In this document: positions 13,601-23,560 of the stretch, in pieces
Position numbering within the stretch: position 1 is the stretch's first letter
How the letters are laid out: each line of letters starts with the position of its first letter
DNA from: Apricaphanius iberus
Lineage: Eukaryota; Chordata; Actinopteri; Cyprinodontiformes; Aphaniidae
Assembly: GCA_028564705.1 (NCBI GenBank)
Contig: JAPXFQ010000787.1
Coordinates: 3,844,001-3,908,000, forward strand
Direction of reading: 5' to 3'
Length of the DNA: 64,000 nucleotides
Notes under the pieces: model-generated
Database searches by the model: none
Told to the model about the DNA's origin: nothing
The model's input: the letters and a program-made list of their open reading frames with translations, nothing else
Program-made: the position numbers and the translations under genes

Positions 13601-15823
13601 ACCACTGTTGAACCTGAGAAACACACAAACCACACCCATCAACTCAAAGGGTGATTCAGCCAACATTCAGGAACTCTTTGAGACGAAAGCTTGAATGTAA
13701 TTTCTGGAAAAATGAACAAGAAAGCACTAGAAAAAGTTTTCCTAGTAAACCTCTGTGTTACCTTTCTAGATACTTAAAGGAAGAAAGGTTAAGTTTGTAA
13801 AAAACTCACGATGAGCTGGTATGTTCAGAACAAGGTGATGACAGTAGATGGCTCACCAAAGGTAGAGGGCCCGCGGGTTGATCCGGGCACAGTAGGCAAA
13901 CAGCCGGTTGAACACGGTGGTCTGCCATCTGATGTGGAAAGGAGACAACATCAACCCTCGACTGGCGAGCCATGACTCATAGCTGATCCGGTGCGTGACA
14001 GACGACTGCAGGAAATAGGAGAAAAATGGACGGTCAAATACACAAACTCCAGACACGAGACCTTCACAGTGAGATCTGTTGGAGATAAAAGATCTGTGAG
14101 AAGATTTGTTTTATTTCATCTGGATGGATTAAATTGGTTAAAATAGCAAAGAATCTGCAAGATCCTGGTTGCTGAAGTGAGTAAACCCTTAAATTTGTTC
14201 TTCTTAAAGCTCCTTTTGACGTCGTTTCAACGTTAGGTCTTATTTTGGAATTCATTGTCCACATCTTGCCTTGACAACTACGGAATTTTCAATTCAGTTC
14301 AGTTTATTTAACAAAGTTAACTAAAAAAAACAGTGAAAATCACCAAACTATCCCTTTAAAAAAGCAGGAACGTTAAATGATCCATTACCTGACCAACATT
14401 GTTAACTTCATGATTTCATTACCATCTTCCTAGTTATGGGAGGGAGATGGATCGATAACAAAAAAATGGATGGATTGATGAACAGGTGGTTGGATGAAAA
14501 GATTGACGGACGGATGGATGGATGGAAAGATGGAAGGATGGATGAACAGATGGATGGATGGATTAACAGATGGATGGATGTATGGAAGGAAGGATGGATG
14601 GATGGATGGATTAACAGATGGATGGATGTATGGAAGGAAGGATGGATGGGATGGATGGATGGACAGACAGACAGATGGATGGATGGATTGATGGATTAAC
14701 AGATGGATGGATGAACAGACAGTTGGATTGATGGGGGAATGGTTGGAAGGATTGATGGATGGATGGATGGACAGACAGATGGAAGGTTGGATGAACAGAT
14801 GGATGGATGAACTGACGGTTGGATGGATGGAGGAATGGTTGGAAGGAATGATGGATGGATGGACGGACAGATGGAAGGTTGGATGAACAGATGGATGGAC
14901 AGATGGGTGGATGATGGATGGATTAACAGAAGGATGGATGAACAGACGGTTGGATGGATGGGGGAATGGTTGGAAGCATTGAATGATGGATGAACAGATG
15001 GATGGATGAACAGATGAACAGATGGATGGATGGATGGACAGACGGTTGGATGGATGGAGGAATGGTTGGAAGGAATGATGGATGGATGGACAGATGGAAG
15101 GTTGGATGAACAGATGGATGGACGAACAGATGGATGGATGATGGATGGATTAACAGATAGATGGATGAACAGATGGATGGATGATGGATGGATGAACAGA
15201 TGAATGGATGAAAGATGAACAGATGGATGGATGGACAGATGGAAGGATGAAAAATAATGAATGACTAAAATGGATGGATGGATGAAAGAACAGATGGATA
15301 TTATTTAATGTAGAGTTAAATAAAGTTATTTAATAATTTTATGTAGAGTTTGCAAACAAAACTAATAACTTATTACTTAACTAATCATAATCTAATTAGT
15401 CATATTAGTAACCAGCATCAACAACCTACTATCCTGACATTTAAACATGAGTACAGACTCAAGTAAAACGTAAATCTCAAAATAATATTTTGTGTCTTTA
15501 ACTAAAATCTTTACCGTGTCTACATTAACCGATAGGCAGTTAAAAAAGAAAAACTTTGGTGCAGGTTTGAGCAGCTTTAGTACGTTTTATTTTGTACGAG
15601 CAGACCAATAGTGGCTCAGACTTCCTGGAGGAAGGAACACACCGCTAAACACGACCGAGCCTCCATTCTTCTCCTAAAAATCACCTGTAACATTGTTGTT
15701 GTTCCTGAGAGCGTGTTAAAAGAATCCTAAACACGGCTACAATCTCACCCTGAGCAGAGTGTCGGCCAGGTAGACAGCACACCAGCCTGCCATCACGAAC
15801 ACCAGCAGGGACACTGGGATCAT
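1704..15823 (-). CDS. mbtps2: mbtps2, site-2 protease (S2P), 5' eight coding exons; 3' end outside window
   Basis: The product is a Golgi multi-pass zinc metalloprotease that cleaves SREBPs and ATF6 within the membrane after site-1 cleavage. Exons on the minus strand: 15823-15749, 14005-13857, 13613-13475, 9334-9231, 8583-8456, 3885-3767, 3199-3019, 1810-1704. All junctions are GT-AG and the phases join without a break into 334 codons. Seen: N-terminal start MIPVSLL, an SPFHIRWQT block, the zinc-binding HELGH at residues 146-150 in a hydrophobic segment, a [13 protein letters not shown] block, and a Cys-rich lumenal part (GYC, DCC, DLC). Human MBTPS2 has 519 residues; its Ser-rich insert before the VPG block is absent here, so HELGH lies about 25 residues earlier. 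The last ~185 residues, including the LDG metal-binding motif, were not found and should lie left of position 1. The identification is secure; exon edges are read from splice signals and homology. Confidence 0.97.
2038..2836. repeat. (TGGA)n tetranucleotide array with interspersed CCAACCAA, mbtps2 intron 7
   Basis: About 800 bp of GGAT/TGGA repeats are broken at semi-regular steps by ACCAACCAAT or ACCAATCAAT, giving a higher-order unit of about 20-28 bases. Because the unit length is not a multiple of three and lacks stops, long meaningless open frames (MDGW- and HPSI-type) appear on both strands. On the mbtps2 coding strand the repeat reads (ATCC)n. Confidence 0.97.
3019..3199 (-). CDS. mbtps2: mbtps2 coding exon 7 (residues 239-299)
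   Basis: The acceptor is TTTTCAG and the donor GTGAGT. The exon encodes [19 protein letters not shown], then VEDWNSCL and [10 protein letters not shown]. This is the lumenal PDZ-like region between the two catalytic half-sites and matches human GPRGLFVGD...DCPV...DWNECL...GYC. Confidence 0.96.
3767..3885 (-). CDS. mbtps2: mbtps2 coding exon 6 (residues 199-238)
   Basis: The acceptor is GTCTCCAG and the donor GTGTGT. The exon encodes VWHNFVL, a strongly hydrophobic Leu/Val-rich membrane segment, then [13 protein letters not shown]. It matches human IWHNFVL...GVGVLITEV. The longer open frames on this stretch are out of frame. Confidence 0.95.
4584..4644. repeat. (TA)n microsatellite
   Basis: About 61 bases of uninterrupted TA dinucleotides lie within mbtps2 intron 5. 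The short IYIYIY open frames over it are artefacts. Confidence 0.98.
5333..5794 (-). mobile_element. PIF/Harbinger-like MITE, copy 1 (462 bp, CpG-rich)
   Basis: Terminal inverted repeats AGCTTGGTTTATGCTTG / CAAGCATAAACCAAGCT are flanked by TAA on both sides, as expected of a 3-bp TWA target duplication. The interior is unusually GC- and CpG-rich, with CCGCGCGG palindromes and a TGACGT motif. On the minus strand, a start codon at 5640-5638 opens [12 protein letters not shown] and then loses the frame. It is inverted relative to the related copy at 58714-59272. The superfamily call is inferred from TIR length and target site. Confidence 0.8.
7380..8272. repeat. AT-rich low-complexity stretch ending in a C/CA simple repeat
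   Basis: Most of this stretch is A/T with frequent AAATAAATAAA runs. It ends with a run of C followed by CACACACA at 8247-8272. No gene is visible. Confidence 0.7.
8456..8583 (-). CDS. mbtps2: mbtps2 coding exon 5 (residues 156-199)
   Basis: The acceptor is CCCTGCAG and the donor GTAACA. The exon encodes [23 protein letters not shown] and QQLRIFCAG, which are near-identical to vertebrate S2P. The phase matches both neighbours (Arg156 and Gly199 are split). Confidence 0.97.
8584..9230. other. mbtps2 intron 4
   Basis: This is a 647-bp AT-rich intron with no repeat or exon that I recognise. Confidence 0.7.
9231..9334 (-). CDS. mbtps2: mbtps2 coding exon 4 with HELGH active site (residues 122-156)
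   Basis: The acceptor is TTTTCAG and the donor GTAGGA. The exon encodes VPGVNLP, then a hydrophobic helix ending in H-E-L-G-H. This is the HExxH zinc-binding and catalytic motif of the M50 family. The human protein has Ile for the central Leu. Confidence 0.98.
9645..10284 (+). mobile_element. hAT-like non-autonomous element, right end truncated
   Basis: The left end reads CAGAGGTGTTCAAACTTTG followed by GGGCCA words. The right side reads AATGGCCCCCGGGCTG. This left/right pairing is typical of a widespread fish hAT MITE whose right end normally continues into a GTTTGAACACC-type repeat. That terminus is missing, and another element begins immediately afterwards. Confidence 0.55.
10286..10795. 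mobile_element. Unclassified MITE-like element
   Basis: The flanks carry imperfect inverted motifs built from CTACGTAG and AGTAGTAGG words, including GCAAGTAGTAGGCATGAAAT on the left and CCTGCTACGTAGTAAG on the right. The interior contains CpG-rich blocks. It lies between two other transposon remnants. Class and exact ends are uncertain. Confidence 0.4.
10801..11302. mobile_element. hAT-like MITE with imperfect TIRs
   Basis: The left end is AGGGTTGTGCCGATG and the right end, on the complement, is AGGATTGGGCGATG. These are imperfect but clearly related inverted termini. The interior has a local inverted repeat around CATCGTGATGG. No coding capacity is seen. Confidence 0.5.
11382..11891. mobile_element. 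hAT-like MITE (CAGGGCTGGGTGATA termini)
   Basis: The left end CAGGGCTGGGTGATA pairs with right end TATCACCCAGCCTT. The bases just outside, CTGACCAC and CCGACCAG, look like a diverged 8-bp target duplication. The interior holds ATATCGATATA words. No transposase is visible. Confidence 0.65.
12199..13103. mobile_element. MITE-like element, AGTGTAAGTAAACCCC termini
   Basis: Left AGTGTAAGTAAACCCCA and right (complement) AGAGTAACTGAACCCCA are inverted copies. Interior arms around 12820-12860 and 12885-12930 also pair (AAAGCCTCTCTTTACC versus GGTAAATAGAGGCTTTA). It sits in mbtps2 intron 3, and the right end abuts TTAA. Family not identified. Confidence 0.5.
13475..13613 (-). CDS. mbtps2: mbtps2 coding exon 3 (residues 75-121)
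   Basis: The acceptor is TTTCTCAG and the donor GTACGT. The exon encodes [19 protein letters not shown], a membrane segment, then a short linker ending QTLQVV. In mammals this linker carries a long poly-Ser tract; here it is only about 15 residues with no Ser run. Confidence 0.96.
13857..14005 (-). CDS. mbtps2: mbtps2 coding exon 2 (residues 26-75)
   Basis: The acceptor is CCTGCAG and the donor GTGAGC. The exon encodes the SYESWL and [14 protein letters not shown] region, a conserved block before the second membrane segment. It ends two bases into Trp75, which is completed by the next exon. Confidence 0.96.
14006..15748. other. mbtps2 intron 1
   Basis: A large part is the TGGA array at 14436-15300. 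The remaining flanks are AT-rich with no recognised repeats, apart from CAGTTCAGTTTATTTA at about 14294, which resembles the end of a common fish interspersed repeat. Confidence 0.6.
14436..15300. repeat. (TGGA)n tetranucleotide array, mbtps2 intron 1
   Basis: About 860 bp of GGAT repeats are mixed with GAACAGA, GGAAGG and GACAGAC variants. It is more degenerate than the intron-7 array and has different interruptions. Open frames across it are repeat artefacts. On the mbtps2 coding strand it reads (ATCC)n. Confidence 0.95.
15749..15823 (-). CDS. mbtps2: mbtps2 coding exon 1 (residues 1-25)
   Basis: The start codon is at 15823-15821 in the context CACCATGA, with A at -3. The exon encodes an N-terminal hydrophobic signal-anchor-like segment beginning [14 protein letters not shown], matching the human start MIPVSL. 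It is exactly 25 codons, phase 0, followed by donor GTGAGA. Confidence 0.96.
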
Positions 15824-16080
15824 GGTGCAGCTCTGTCAGAGGACTCTCCGCGGAACCGTCCAGCCGAACTGCTGCTCATCCATCGCCCCGTTAGCACACA
15901 AAGGTGCGACGGAAAGCCGACATGTTTCCAGTAAACGTCCAGAGACGTTGGCGGGTTTGTTTTCTGTGAGAGACACACACAACCAGCCGGCTAACTGTTC
16001 TTCTGCTTTGTTGGTGGAAGACGTGTACAGCTCACTACCGCCACGTAGTGTTGGACAGCTGTTCTGCGGATATTAGATTG
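15824..16080 (-). promoter_or_regulatory. mbtps2: mbtps2 5' leader and proximal promoter region, with upstream ORFs
   Basis: This stretch upstream of the mbtps2 start is more GC- and CpG-rich than its surroundings, as expected for a housekeeping promoter. No TATA box is evident and I cannot place the transcription start. Upstream ATGs on the minus strand are at 15923 (10 codons, stop at 15893-15891), 15883 (15 codons, closes before the main start) and 15879 (its TGA overlaps the main ATG as ATGA). Whether they are transcribed depends on the start site. Confidence 0.5.
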
Positions 16081-17103
16081 AAAAACATTTATGATGGGGC
16101 TAAACCTAAAATGAAGCGTCGACGTTTGACAGAAATAGAAAACTAAACATGAAAAATAACAAATAAATGGTTAAAATTACCATTTTTACACTGGCAAAAG
16201 TGCAGTGACCTAATTTATTAGAGAGGTCATGGTGAGCCAGTTTTTTTTTTTGTTTGGTTTTTTTTTTGGGGGGGGGGCACAGAACAAAAAATAATACAAA
16301 CAAAATAACTGGGAAATCTTTCATAATTTAAAATATTAAGTGAGGGAAAGAGAGATTTTTTGGAAAGCCCACTGTTGTGCTGACTACTAGATGTTAGTTG
16401 CCCAGGGCGGAACTAATGTTGCTTGTTGCACCCGGAGCACTTTTCCTGACGGACCTGGCTAGGGCATAATTAACAGCCAGCAAACAGCTGCAGTAATTGT
16501 GGACCTCAAAATGCAAGGTGTGCATTCATACTATCTGCTTGGTATCGGCACCCACAAGTAAAAAGTGAGGAGGCAGCCGGTAAGAGACATTATCTTTGGT
16601 TAACTACTGTTAGGCTGCTGTGGACTTTAACATGGACTTTGATCATGTTCAGTTTTAAGTTCCTGGACTTTTAAATGTTTGCACTAAGGTGTGAGTCAGG
16701 GCTTCTACTGTGAATGTGTATATATGTTAGGGTTTTGTGTAAATGTTGGGTTAGGTTTATGTGGAAATGTTATCGAATGTGTAAATTTAAATGAGTTAAC
16801 ATAACCACTTTGTATTTAGTCTTGTGTGTTTGTAAGCAGGTTTAAGGTAGAGATTACTGGGTGTTTATTTTCTACTATAAATTATGTGTATTAATTCTGT
16901 CATGTGGGTTGTTTTTTACCTGACCACCAAATGAATTCCAAATAAAGAAAAGAAAAGGATTCAGAGGCTCCGTCTGAGTAAATCCAGGTTACACCCCTCA
17001 CATTGTGGGTCCACCCCTGTCAAGTGTGGGGAACAGCAGAGAGTTGACTAAAACACTTGACACCCACTCTCCAAACATCCCTCCCTTCTCACTCCCTCCA
17101 GCC

Positions 17104-17480
17104 CAGGGGTCTGCAGCCTGTGGCTCCTAGACTCCCAAATGGCTCTCTAGAATTTAGGCTAAAAAGTTCTGTTCTTTTCTGGTCATTAGATGTGCTTTTC
17201 TAATTTTTACATAATTTGCCACAAACATAAAAAAATCATACAAGAAAATGAATCAATGCAGTTTATGCTAAAGTATTGTTCTTACTTTCTTCTAAAACCT
17301 AAACAAATGAAATAAAATGATGACTCTTTATGAATAACAACAAATTTTACTCTCGTAGATACTTATCAAAAATGTTACGTTTTTGGAAAGGTCATGTAAC
17401 ATCTGCGGCTCTAAATCGGTTTTATTTAGCTGGTTTGAGCGCAAAATGGCTCTTTGGATGGTAAAGGTTGTAGACCCCTA
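17104..17480. mobile_element. hAT MITE with 8-bp target duplication (377 bp)
   Basis: The termini CAGGGGTCTGCAGCCT and (complement) TAGGGGTCTACAACCT are inverted copies. The flanks CTCCAGCC and CTCTAGTC match at 6 of 8 bases, both differences being transitions, as expected of an old 8-bp hAT target duplication. The interior repeats AAATGGCTCT words. Confidence 0.75.
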
Positions 17481-18089
17481 CTCTAGTCCCGCCTCAATAA
17501 TTGTGCACCCACCTTACCTGTGTTGTCACAGCAGGTCAAAGCATGCAAGCGCTATCGACCATTACCCGATTGGTTTTTCTAATGGACATTTCAGAGTTCA
17601 GAAACTTTATGGCAACTGTAAACAGGAAGACAGAGGGTTGTGCAATGCCGCATAAAAGTTCATTGACAGCCAACAAGGTGCAAACTGAAATCGGGTTGGC
17701 TAAAATAAAATTGGTGCTCAGTGGGAAATGCATAGGGATCTATGGCTGGAGATGACTGAAACTTAAAAGTGCAACACATTAATATTTAATTCCTGGTTAA
17801 AGTAAAACTGTGAAGGTAAAAAATGAACTTGGTCAAAGGGACCAATTAGTTTTGGTTTCTGCTGCAGCACAAGTCATCAAAAGAAATACATTTTTTATTA
17901 ATACAAAATCAATTTCTCTTCAGTACAGGGGCCACAACAGGGACCAGGACCAGTTCGACAGGGGCACTGGGCCCTCTTGATTCCTGTCTAAAACTGCCCA
18001 TGCAAAGGTGACTTCAGAGGTTGGAGAAAATGTTGGAAATTCCACTTTCTTACTGTTCTAATTATTTATCTTTAATTGTCTCCTTTTTT

Positions 18090-18720
18090 AATAAAATACC
18101 TGGTATGCAAAAGTATTCACACCCCTTAAACTTGTTCCCACATTGTCACATTTTATCCACCAAATTATATGTATTTTATTGGAAAATCAATTGAAAAATC
18201 AACATACAATACAAGTTAATGGCAACATAATAGAACATTTTACATGATGCACATCTTATTTTAATCCCCTTTTAATCCGATACCACAGATAGAATTTAGT
18301 GCAACAATCAAATAGAGTTCACTTGTGTGTTAAGACATTTTTGAGAAAATTAAAATAGGGTTAGGCAAGAAAATAATATTCTAAGCACTAAACATGTCAT
18401 CGATCAGTGTTTTATGCACTATATAATAGTGGAAAGTGTAAGACACCACAACAGTAAACCTGCCAAGACATTGTAGGATATCTCGTCAGACGGGACCAAA
18501 TTAAAATTTTTGCCTGTACGCAAAGCTTTAAAATGTAAACTAAGACTACATGTTTCCCTGAACACACACACCATCCTCTCTGTGAAAAGTGGAGGGAGCA
18601 TGAAGCTGTGGAGATGTTTTTCCCCACAGGGAATGTGTTTAGAGCTGAATGGAAAGGGCAGCAAAACATTTCACCTTCCACCAGAGCAACCTTTGATTGT
18701 TTTAGATTAAAGAATGTTCA
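18090..18720 (+). pseudogene. Tc1/mariner relic
   Basis: A left-terminal segment reads TATGCAAAAGTATTCACACCCCTTAAACTT, a motif family typical of fish Tc1 ends. It is followed at about 18480-18710 by a damaged transposase stretch including VKSGGSMKLWRCFS, the equivalent of the Tc1 [13 protein letters not shown] block. The frame is not intact and the right end was not found. Confidence 0.65.
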
Positions 18721-20099
18721 TGTGTTCCGTAGACATGCACTTGAGTAATCAATTTGCCTATTTGACTGAGATGTTGCTATAAATATGATAGCATGAGCTT
18801 ATAGATTTCTTCCTTTCAGGAGATCAGGGGAGCATAACCATGGTGAGGGTGTAAGCATCGTCGCAACAAGGAAACCAGCTCATGATGTGACTCATTAAGC
18901 CATAAATGTGATCATGTGAAATGTGAAACATTAAACTGCAAGTGGATCAAGACCAGTTGGTTTTGTCACTTCTTATCTGCCCTGCACTTCACAGCCAAAT
19001 ACTCAGAGCCTTCAGTACATACTGGAGCTTCATTTGGGTGCTGACATAATCATAAATGCAGGGGGTTGATTTACAGCTTACCAAAATAGGACCGAGTGAG
19101 TATAGCATATTAGTTTAATTAGAAATAGACACATTTATTACATAAGTACATAAAATAAAAACTATTAAACTTAAATGCAGTAATGACACCCATGCAGAAT
19201 TTGATTTGGGGCCCCTCGTCCTGTTAGTAGCACAACCACTGCTAAGAAAGCGTTAAAAAGGAATTTGTTATTGGTTGTTAAGGTTCATTTGTGAACAAAC
19301 CCAGCCCAAACGTTGCTACACATACAATAACTAATGATAGTAGAAATAAATGACTAGTTTGAGTTTGTTCTATCGCATTTACCAGGTCATGAACACAGTT
19401 GTTAACACCTTTTAAGACTGAAGGTGTTGCTAAATGATTTGTTTTATATTTAATGCTAACCTTAATTGCTATCCGTTAGTCTAGCAACCCAGCACATTCA
19501 TCAACAAATACCTAAGTGAAATTAAACCGGGTGTGATGCTTTTCCCAGTTCCAATTTCTGACTTCAATAGCAATGTGTCTAATGAAAATCGGTATCTTTT
19601 CAGCCGGCCTAGTAGCATTTTCAAGCTAATTTTCCCACCTGTAGGTTAGCATAAGCCTCTCATATCACATACTCATTCGTTTTCACTGGCTAATTTTCAG
19701 ATTTTCTTTGGTTAATATCATTCTCATACTTATAAATAGTATCTCGAGGCCCCCTAATTTTACACCAACTTCCTAGTAGCATAATAAGTTAAGTGACGAT
19801 AACCTTGCAGGGCATATGCTAAATTAAGCAAGTAAACTAGCCACTAGCTCTAATATATCAGTTAGAATACCAAGGACTTCTTCTATTATCCTCTCTGTTA
19901 AAATTTGTTTAAAGATTTTAAACTAAATCCATCTTTTAGCTCTTGAATAATTTAAAATCAAGATCCTTAGAAAGTTCAGAGCTTTAATATGATTTTGTTT
20001 ATAAGCCAAGGGTTTAAAAGCAATTGTTAAGGCTCCAATGAAGCACAGTGCTTCAGATCAAATATACAAAAAGGGAGAAAACATGGAACATGTGGGTGA

Positions 20100-20690
20100 G
20101 TTGACCTAAAAGACCACAAACATCCTTCTCAGACTTTCCAAAAAAATCCTCTTGATCTCCAAGATGTTTCTATAACCATTCTGTAGACTAATGAGAGAAA
20201 ATTAATTGGCATGCCAATTTGGAAAGTGCTTGCCCTGTTACATCTAGTGCAAAAAGAACATAACAGTGAAACATGGTGGTTGCAGTATAATAGTTTGGAA
20301 ACGTTTTGGTGCTTCACAGTCTAGATTACAGACCATTATAGAAAGAACCATGAAGTCTGGCTTCTATTTAAAAATCCTAATGTTTGGCCTTTGGTTTTTG
20401 CGATTTAATTTAACCCACATTGGTTACAAAGAAAAAAATTGATCCCAAGCACACAAGAAAATCTACCTCTGAATGACTCAAAAAATCCAAAAACAGAATC
20501 TGAAATGCTTTGGCTTCATTAACAGACAGAAATTCCTCCAATATGGCTGAATTAAAATGATTCTGCAATGAGCAGTGGGACAAAATTCCTCCACGTTGAT
20601 ACAAAACACTCATTAGAAGGTTATTATGAACGTTTGATGTCAAGTACTGCTGCCAAGAGTGGCACCACCAGCTTAACACAGTAGGGTAGA
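20100..20690 (+). pseudogene. Tc1/mariner transposase relic
   Basis: Plus-strand sequence retains a damaged equivalent of the WTDETK block (TTCTGTAGACTAATGAG), a GTGAAACATGGTGG block, and a C-terminal stretch YYERLMSSTAAKSGTTS typical of Tc1 transposases. Stops and frameshifts are frequent, so it is inactive. It is distinct from the relic at 18090-18720, since both contain the same central block. Confidence 0.65.
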
Positions 20691-21377
20691 GTAGCCAAAA
20701 ATGGATTCAAAACATATAACAAAAAATTAAAACAAATTTCTGAAGTAAAAAGTAGCCGTCCATAAAATTACTCAAATAAGAGTAAAAAAAAGTATTTGGC
20801 TAAAAGGCCACTTGAGTACTGAGTAACATCTGATTTTATTTATTTAAAAGGATGGCACCAAGAGTATGATGTTGTGGACAAACTCTGGTTATTTAAAGAC
20901 TGAAATTATATTTAAAAAAAAGATATATACTGACAAAATAAATAATCTTTACAAAATATTTTTTTTTTAAAGCAGACGAAACATTTCTCTAGGTCTATTT
21001 ATTTCAAAATAATACCAATACTTACAGTAGGTAATGTTTAGTGACAGTTTATGGTGTTTATTGTATATTCACATTGACCTGCAATAATACATTCAGTAGT
21101 AGAAAATTACAATAGACAAACAAAGCTGGAATTCAAATGGATTGTCTCCTTTAATAAACTGTTATGCGTTATGTTAGCTCTTTATTCAGTGAATTGACCC
21201 ACAGTGGGTAGAAAAACCAGCAATTATACACACAAGAGTAACAAGACTTCATTCAAATTCAAAAATACTTTATTGATCCCAGAAAGAATACTGTCGTAAA
21301 ACTGCTGTTAAAAGATTGTTGTTGTTTTTTGTCAAAAGGTTACTTAAGTAAATGTAACTAGTTTCCCACCTCTGCTT
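20682..21377. mobile_element. hAT-type MITE (AACTAGTTTCCCACCTCTG end)
   Basis: The right end AAGTAAATGTAACTAGTTTCCCACCTCTG and the left part GGGTAGAGTAGCCAAAAATGGAT with ACTCAAATAAGAGTA are the two ends of a common fish MITE. A fragment ATACTTTATTGATCCCAGAAAG at 21265-21290 looks like an inserted LINE or SINE 3' tail. The left boundary is approximate. Confidence 0.55.
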
Positions 21378-22084
21378 TTTTTGAGGCTAGTTACTACATT
21401 GGTATGGGCAGAGTATTGTACTTATTCATATTTTTTCCTGATATTACCAATAACTTGATGACTTAAAACATTGATTTGTAACCAAGAATATACTGCATAT
21501 TTATTATCCCCGAAAAAGATGAGGTTGTTTTGTTTTTTTTACTAGACACTGCAAGGAGTATAAATTGCTTTGTTAGCATCTATTTTGTAATATGGGTGCT
21601 AGTCTATGGTGCTGATAAGTGTGGAGGGTTCTGCATCCCGTCAGCTAGATAGCAACCTACAGTAGCTACAGCGTGGCTTTCATTAAATGCAGTTTAACAC
21701 ACTCTGCGGTGAGGATGTTTATCTCTAAAATACCAGACTCTCCTCGCCAACAGGTAAGAACAGCATGTGGGCTGTATTTGCATAGGTTGGAATATTTAAC
21801 AAGGCTGCCGTTTAGTGCGTCTCATTTTACTACCTGAACACACAGCAGCAGCTCCATCTGTCAGACCGAGCTGACCCAAAAGGACCCCAGTGGTTTAGCT
21901 GTGATGAATGTGGATAAATTCTGACAAAACCTGGTAAGTGACATACACGCAGCGTCAAAGACACATTGACGGGGAAGGCTGAACGCTCATTTAAACTTGT
22001 GTGATGCTGGGTCGGGTTCCACACTTGGAGGAGTCCCGTGTCTCTCCGAGCCAATCAGGACGAGCGGAAACAGGTCAGGTAGCT

Positions 22085-22140
22085 GAAGAGGACCTCAGAG
22101 AGAGAGCGAGGCAGCCCAGAGCAGCCACGCACCATAGGAG
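22085..22140 (+). other. smpx: Candidate smpx untranslated first exon
   Basis: Sequence CACCATAGGAG is followed by a consensus donor GTAAGACGG at 22141. A CCAAT box lies at about 22051, roughly 40-60 bases before a plausible start. There is no TATA box and no ATG. The 5' edge is a guess. A second donor-like site at 21934 is an alternative. Confidence 0.4.
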
Positions 22141-23404
22141 GTAAGACGGCACACACACACATACATGATCTCACACACTTTTAACTCTGCCGGATCACCT
22201 TTGTGGTTGTGCATCGATTTAAATTTTGAGTTAAAAAAACACATCAGGCGGCTTCTATTTCCCTGACTGGGTGTCAGGGCAAAAAATTAGGCCACAGCCT
22301 TTTTAGCCACTGAGATAATAAAGAGTGTATTTCTATGCGTGTCATCTTAGTCATTCATTTGTAGGCAGATTTATACTTCATATTTATGTTTTTTATTAAT
22401 TTGACAAGGCAAAGCAATTAATAGCAACCTGTTACGCAGTGTAACATAATCATCAGCATGCCATGTTATGCTTTAACTAATTCAAAATTCTAAAGAAACA
22501 TCCAAATATGGTCCCCAACTTATGATTTTGAAAAAAGCTCTATTTTTTAAAAAGAAAACTGCTTCATGACGCTTGGTGCAGCTGTTTGGCTGCGTTGGTG
22601 TCCGTGTGAGTGAGTGAGTGAGTAAGTGTGTGAGTGAGGATAGAAAGCAGGTCCCTTCTGTGTATCATTCGTCTATTTATAGTGAGAACAAATCCCAGAT
22701 ATGAGAGGAATCCTACTGCCACAAACGAGGGAGCGACAGCGAAAGAGGAAAGAGGCCAGAGAGGAGAGGCTAAAGAGAAAGAGAAAACAGATGGTGGAAA
22801 GGGTGTCGAGGTGAAAGAAGCAGCATAGGAGTGCGTCCAAGCATTAGACTGTGTCCCTTCATCAGGTGGTGAGTTAAAGCTGCTTCATGGTTTACATCAG
22901 TTAGCAGAAACTCTTTTAGATCACAACTGAAATCACAGTAATCTTAACATTTTTTAAAGAATGAAGATTAAATTTTAATACAACTTTATTGGAAATTGTA
23001 CAAAACCAGGTAATTTAAATCCAGTTGGACAGTTTGGGAATAATTGTGCATTAACTCAGTGTGTGAAGTCAGAGCTGGGATCTGGGAATGGCGTCAAATC
23101 AGGCTAACGTTTTCTCACAAGTCAGAAAATCAGTGGGATGTGTGCAGTACTCCGATCAATTGAGATATGAACTGTCCGAAGTGCTTATAAGTGTTAATAA
23201 ATGTTCAATTTTCCCTGTTGTTTATTAGTGTGGGGATCACATAAGACACTGAACCAAGTAAAATCCAATTTTCCCATGTGAAATCCCGAGTGTAGGGGGT
23301 GTTCTTGTTTTGTGTCCAACAGGAAGCTCCCAACCTTTGACCAAAAGGTTAATTCACCATAAACTAAATTGACAAACAACAGCAACATGTGGTTGTAAAG
23401 CTAC

Positions 23405-23560
23405 AGTCACCGGCCACTTTATTAGGTAGTGCTTGCTTTTAGTGTTGTCTCTACTTGTGGCGTAGATTTAACAAGATGTCATAAACAATTCTTTTGACAT
23501 TTTAGGGTCATATTGACATGTTGGCATCTTTTCATTTTCTGCAAATTTGTCTGCTTCACG
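23405..23560 (+). mobile_element. Tc1-like terminal fragment (CCGGCCACTTTATTAGG)
   Basis: CACCGGCCACTTTATTAGGTA followed by GTGGCGTAGATTTAACAAGATG and ATATTGACATGTTGGCATC matches the left inverted repeat and adjacent sequence of an abundant fish Tc1 family. Only the end remains. It belongs to the same family type as the internal fragment at 30390-31010. Confidence 0.6.

Larger units (their letters stand above)
16081..22084. other. Intergenic region between divergent mbtps2 and smpx
   Basis: No host coding sequence was recognised. It contains a poly-T/G run at 16240-16278, a hAT MITE (17104-17480), two decayed Tc1 elements (18090-18720 and 20100-20690) and another hAT-type MITE (20682-21377). 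The rest is AT-rich. A second strong donor-like site, CCTG|GTAAGTG at 21933/21934, could mark an alternative upstream smpx exon but has no other support. Confidence 0.6.

Noticed and set aside
14436..14699. Open frames in the intron-1 TGGA array
   Set aside because: Same repeat artefact as in intron 7.
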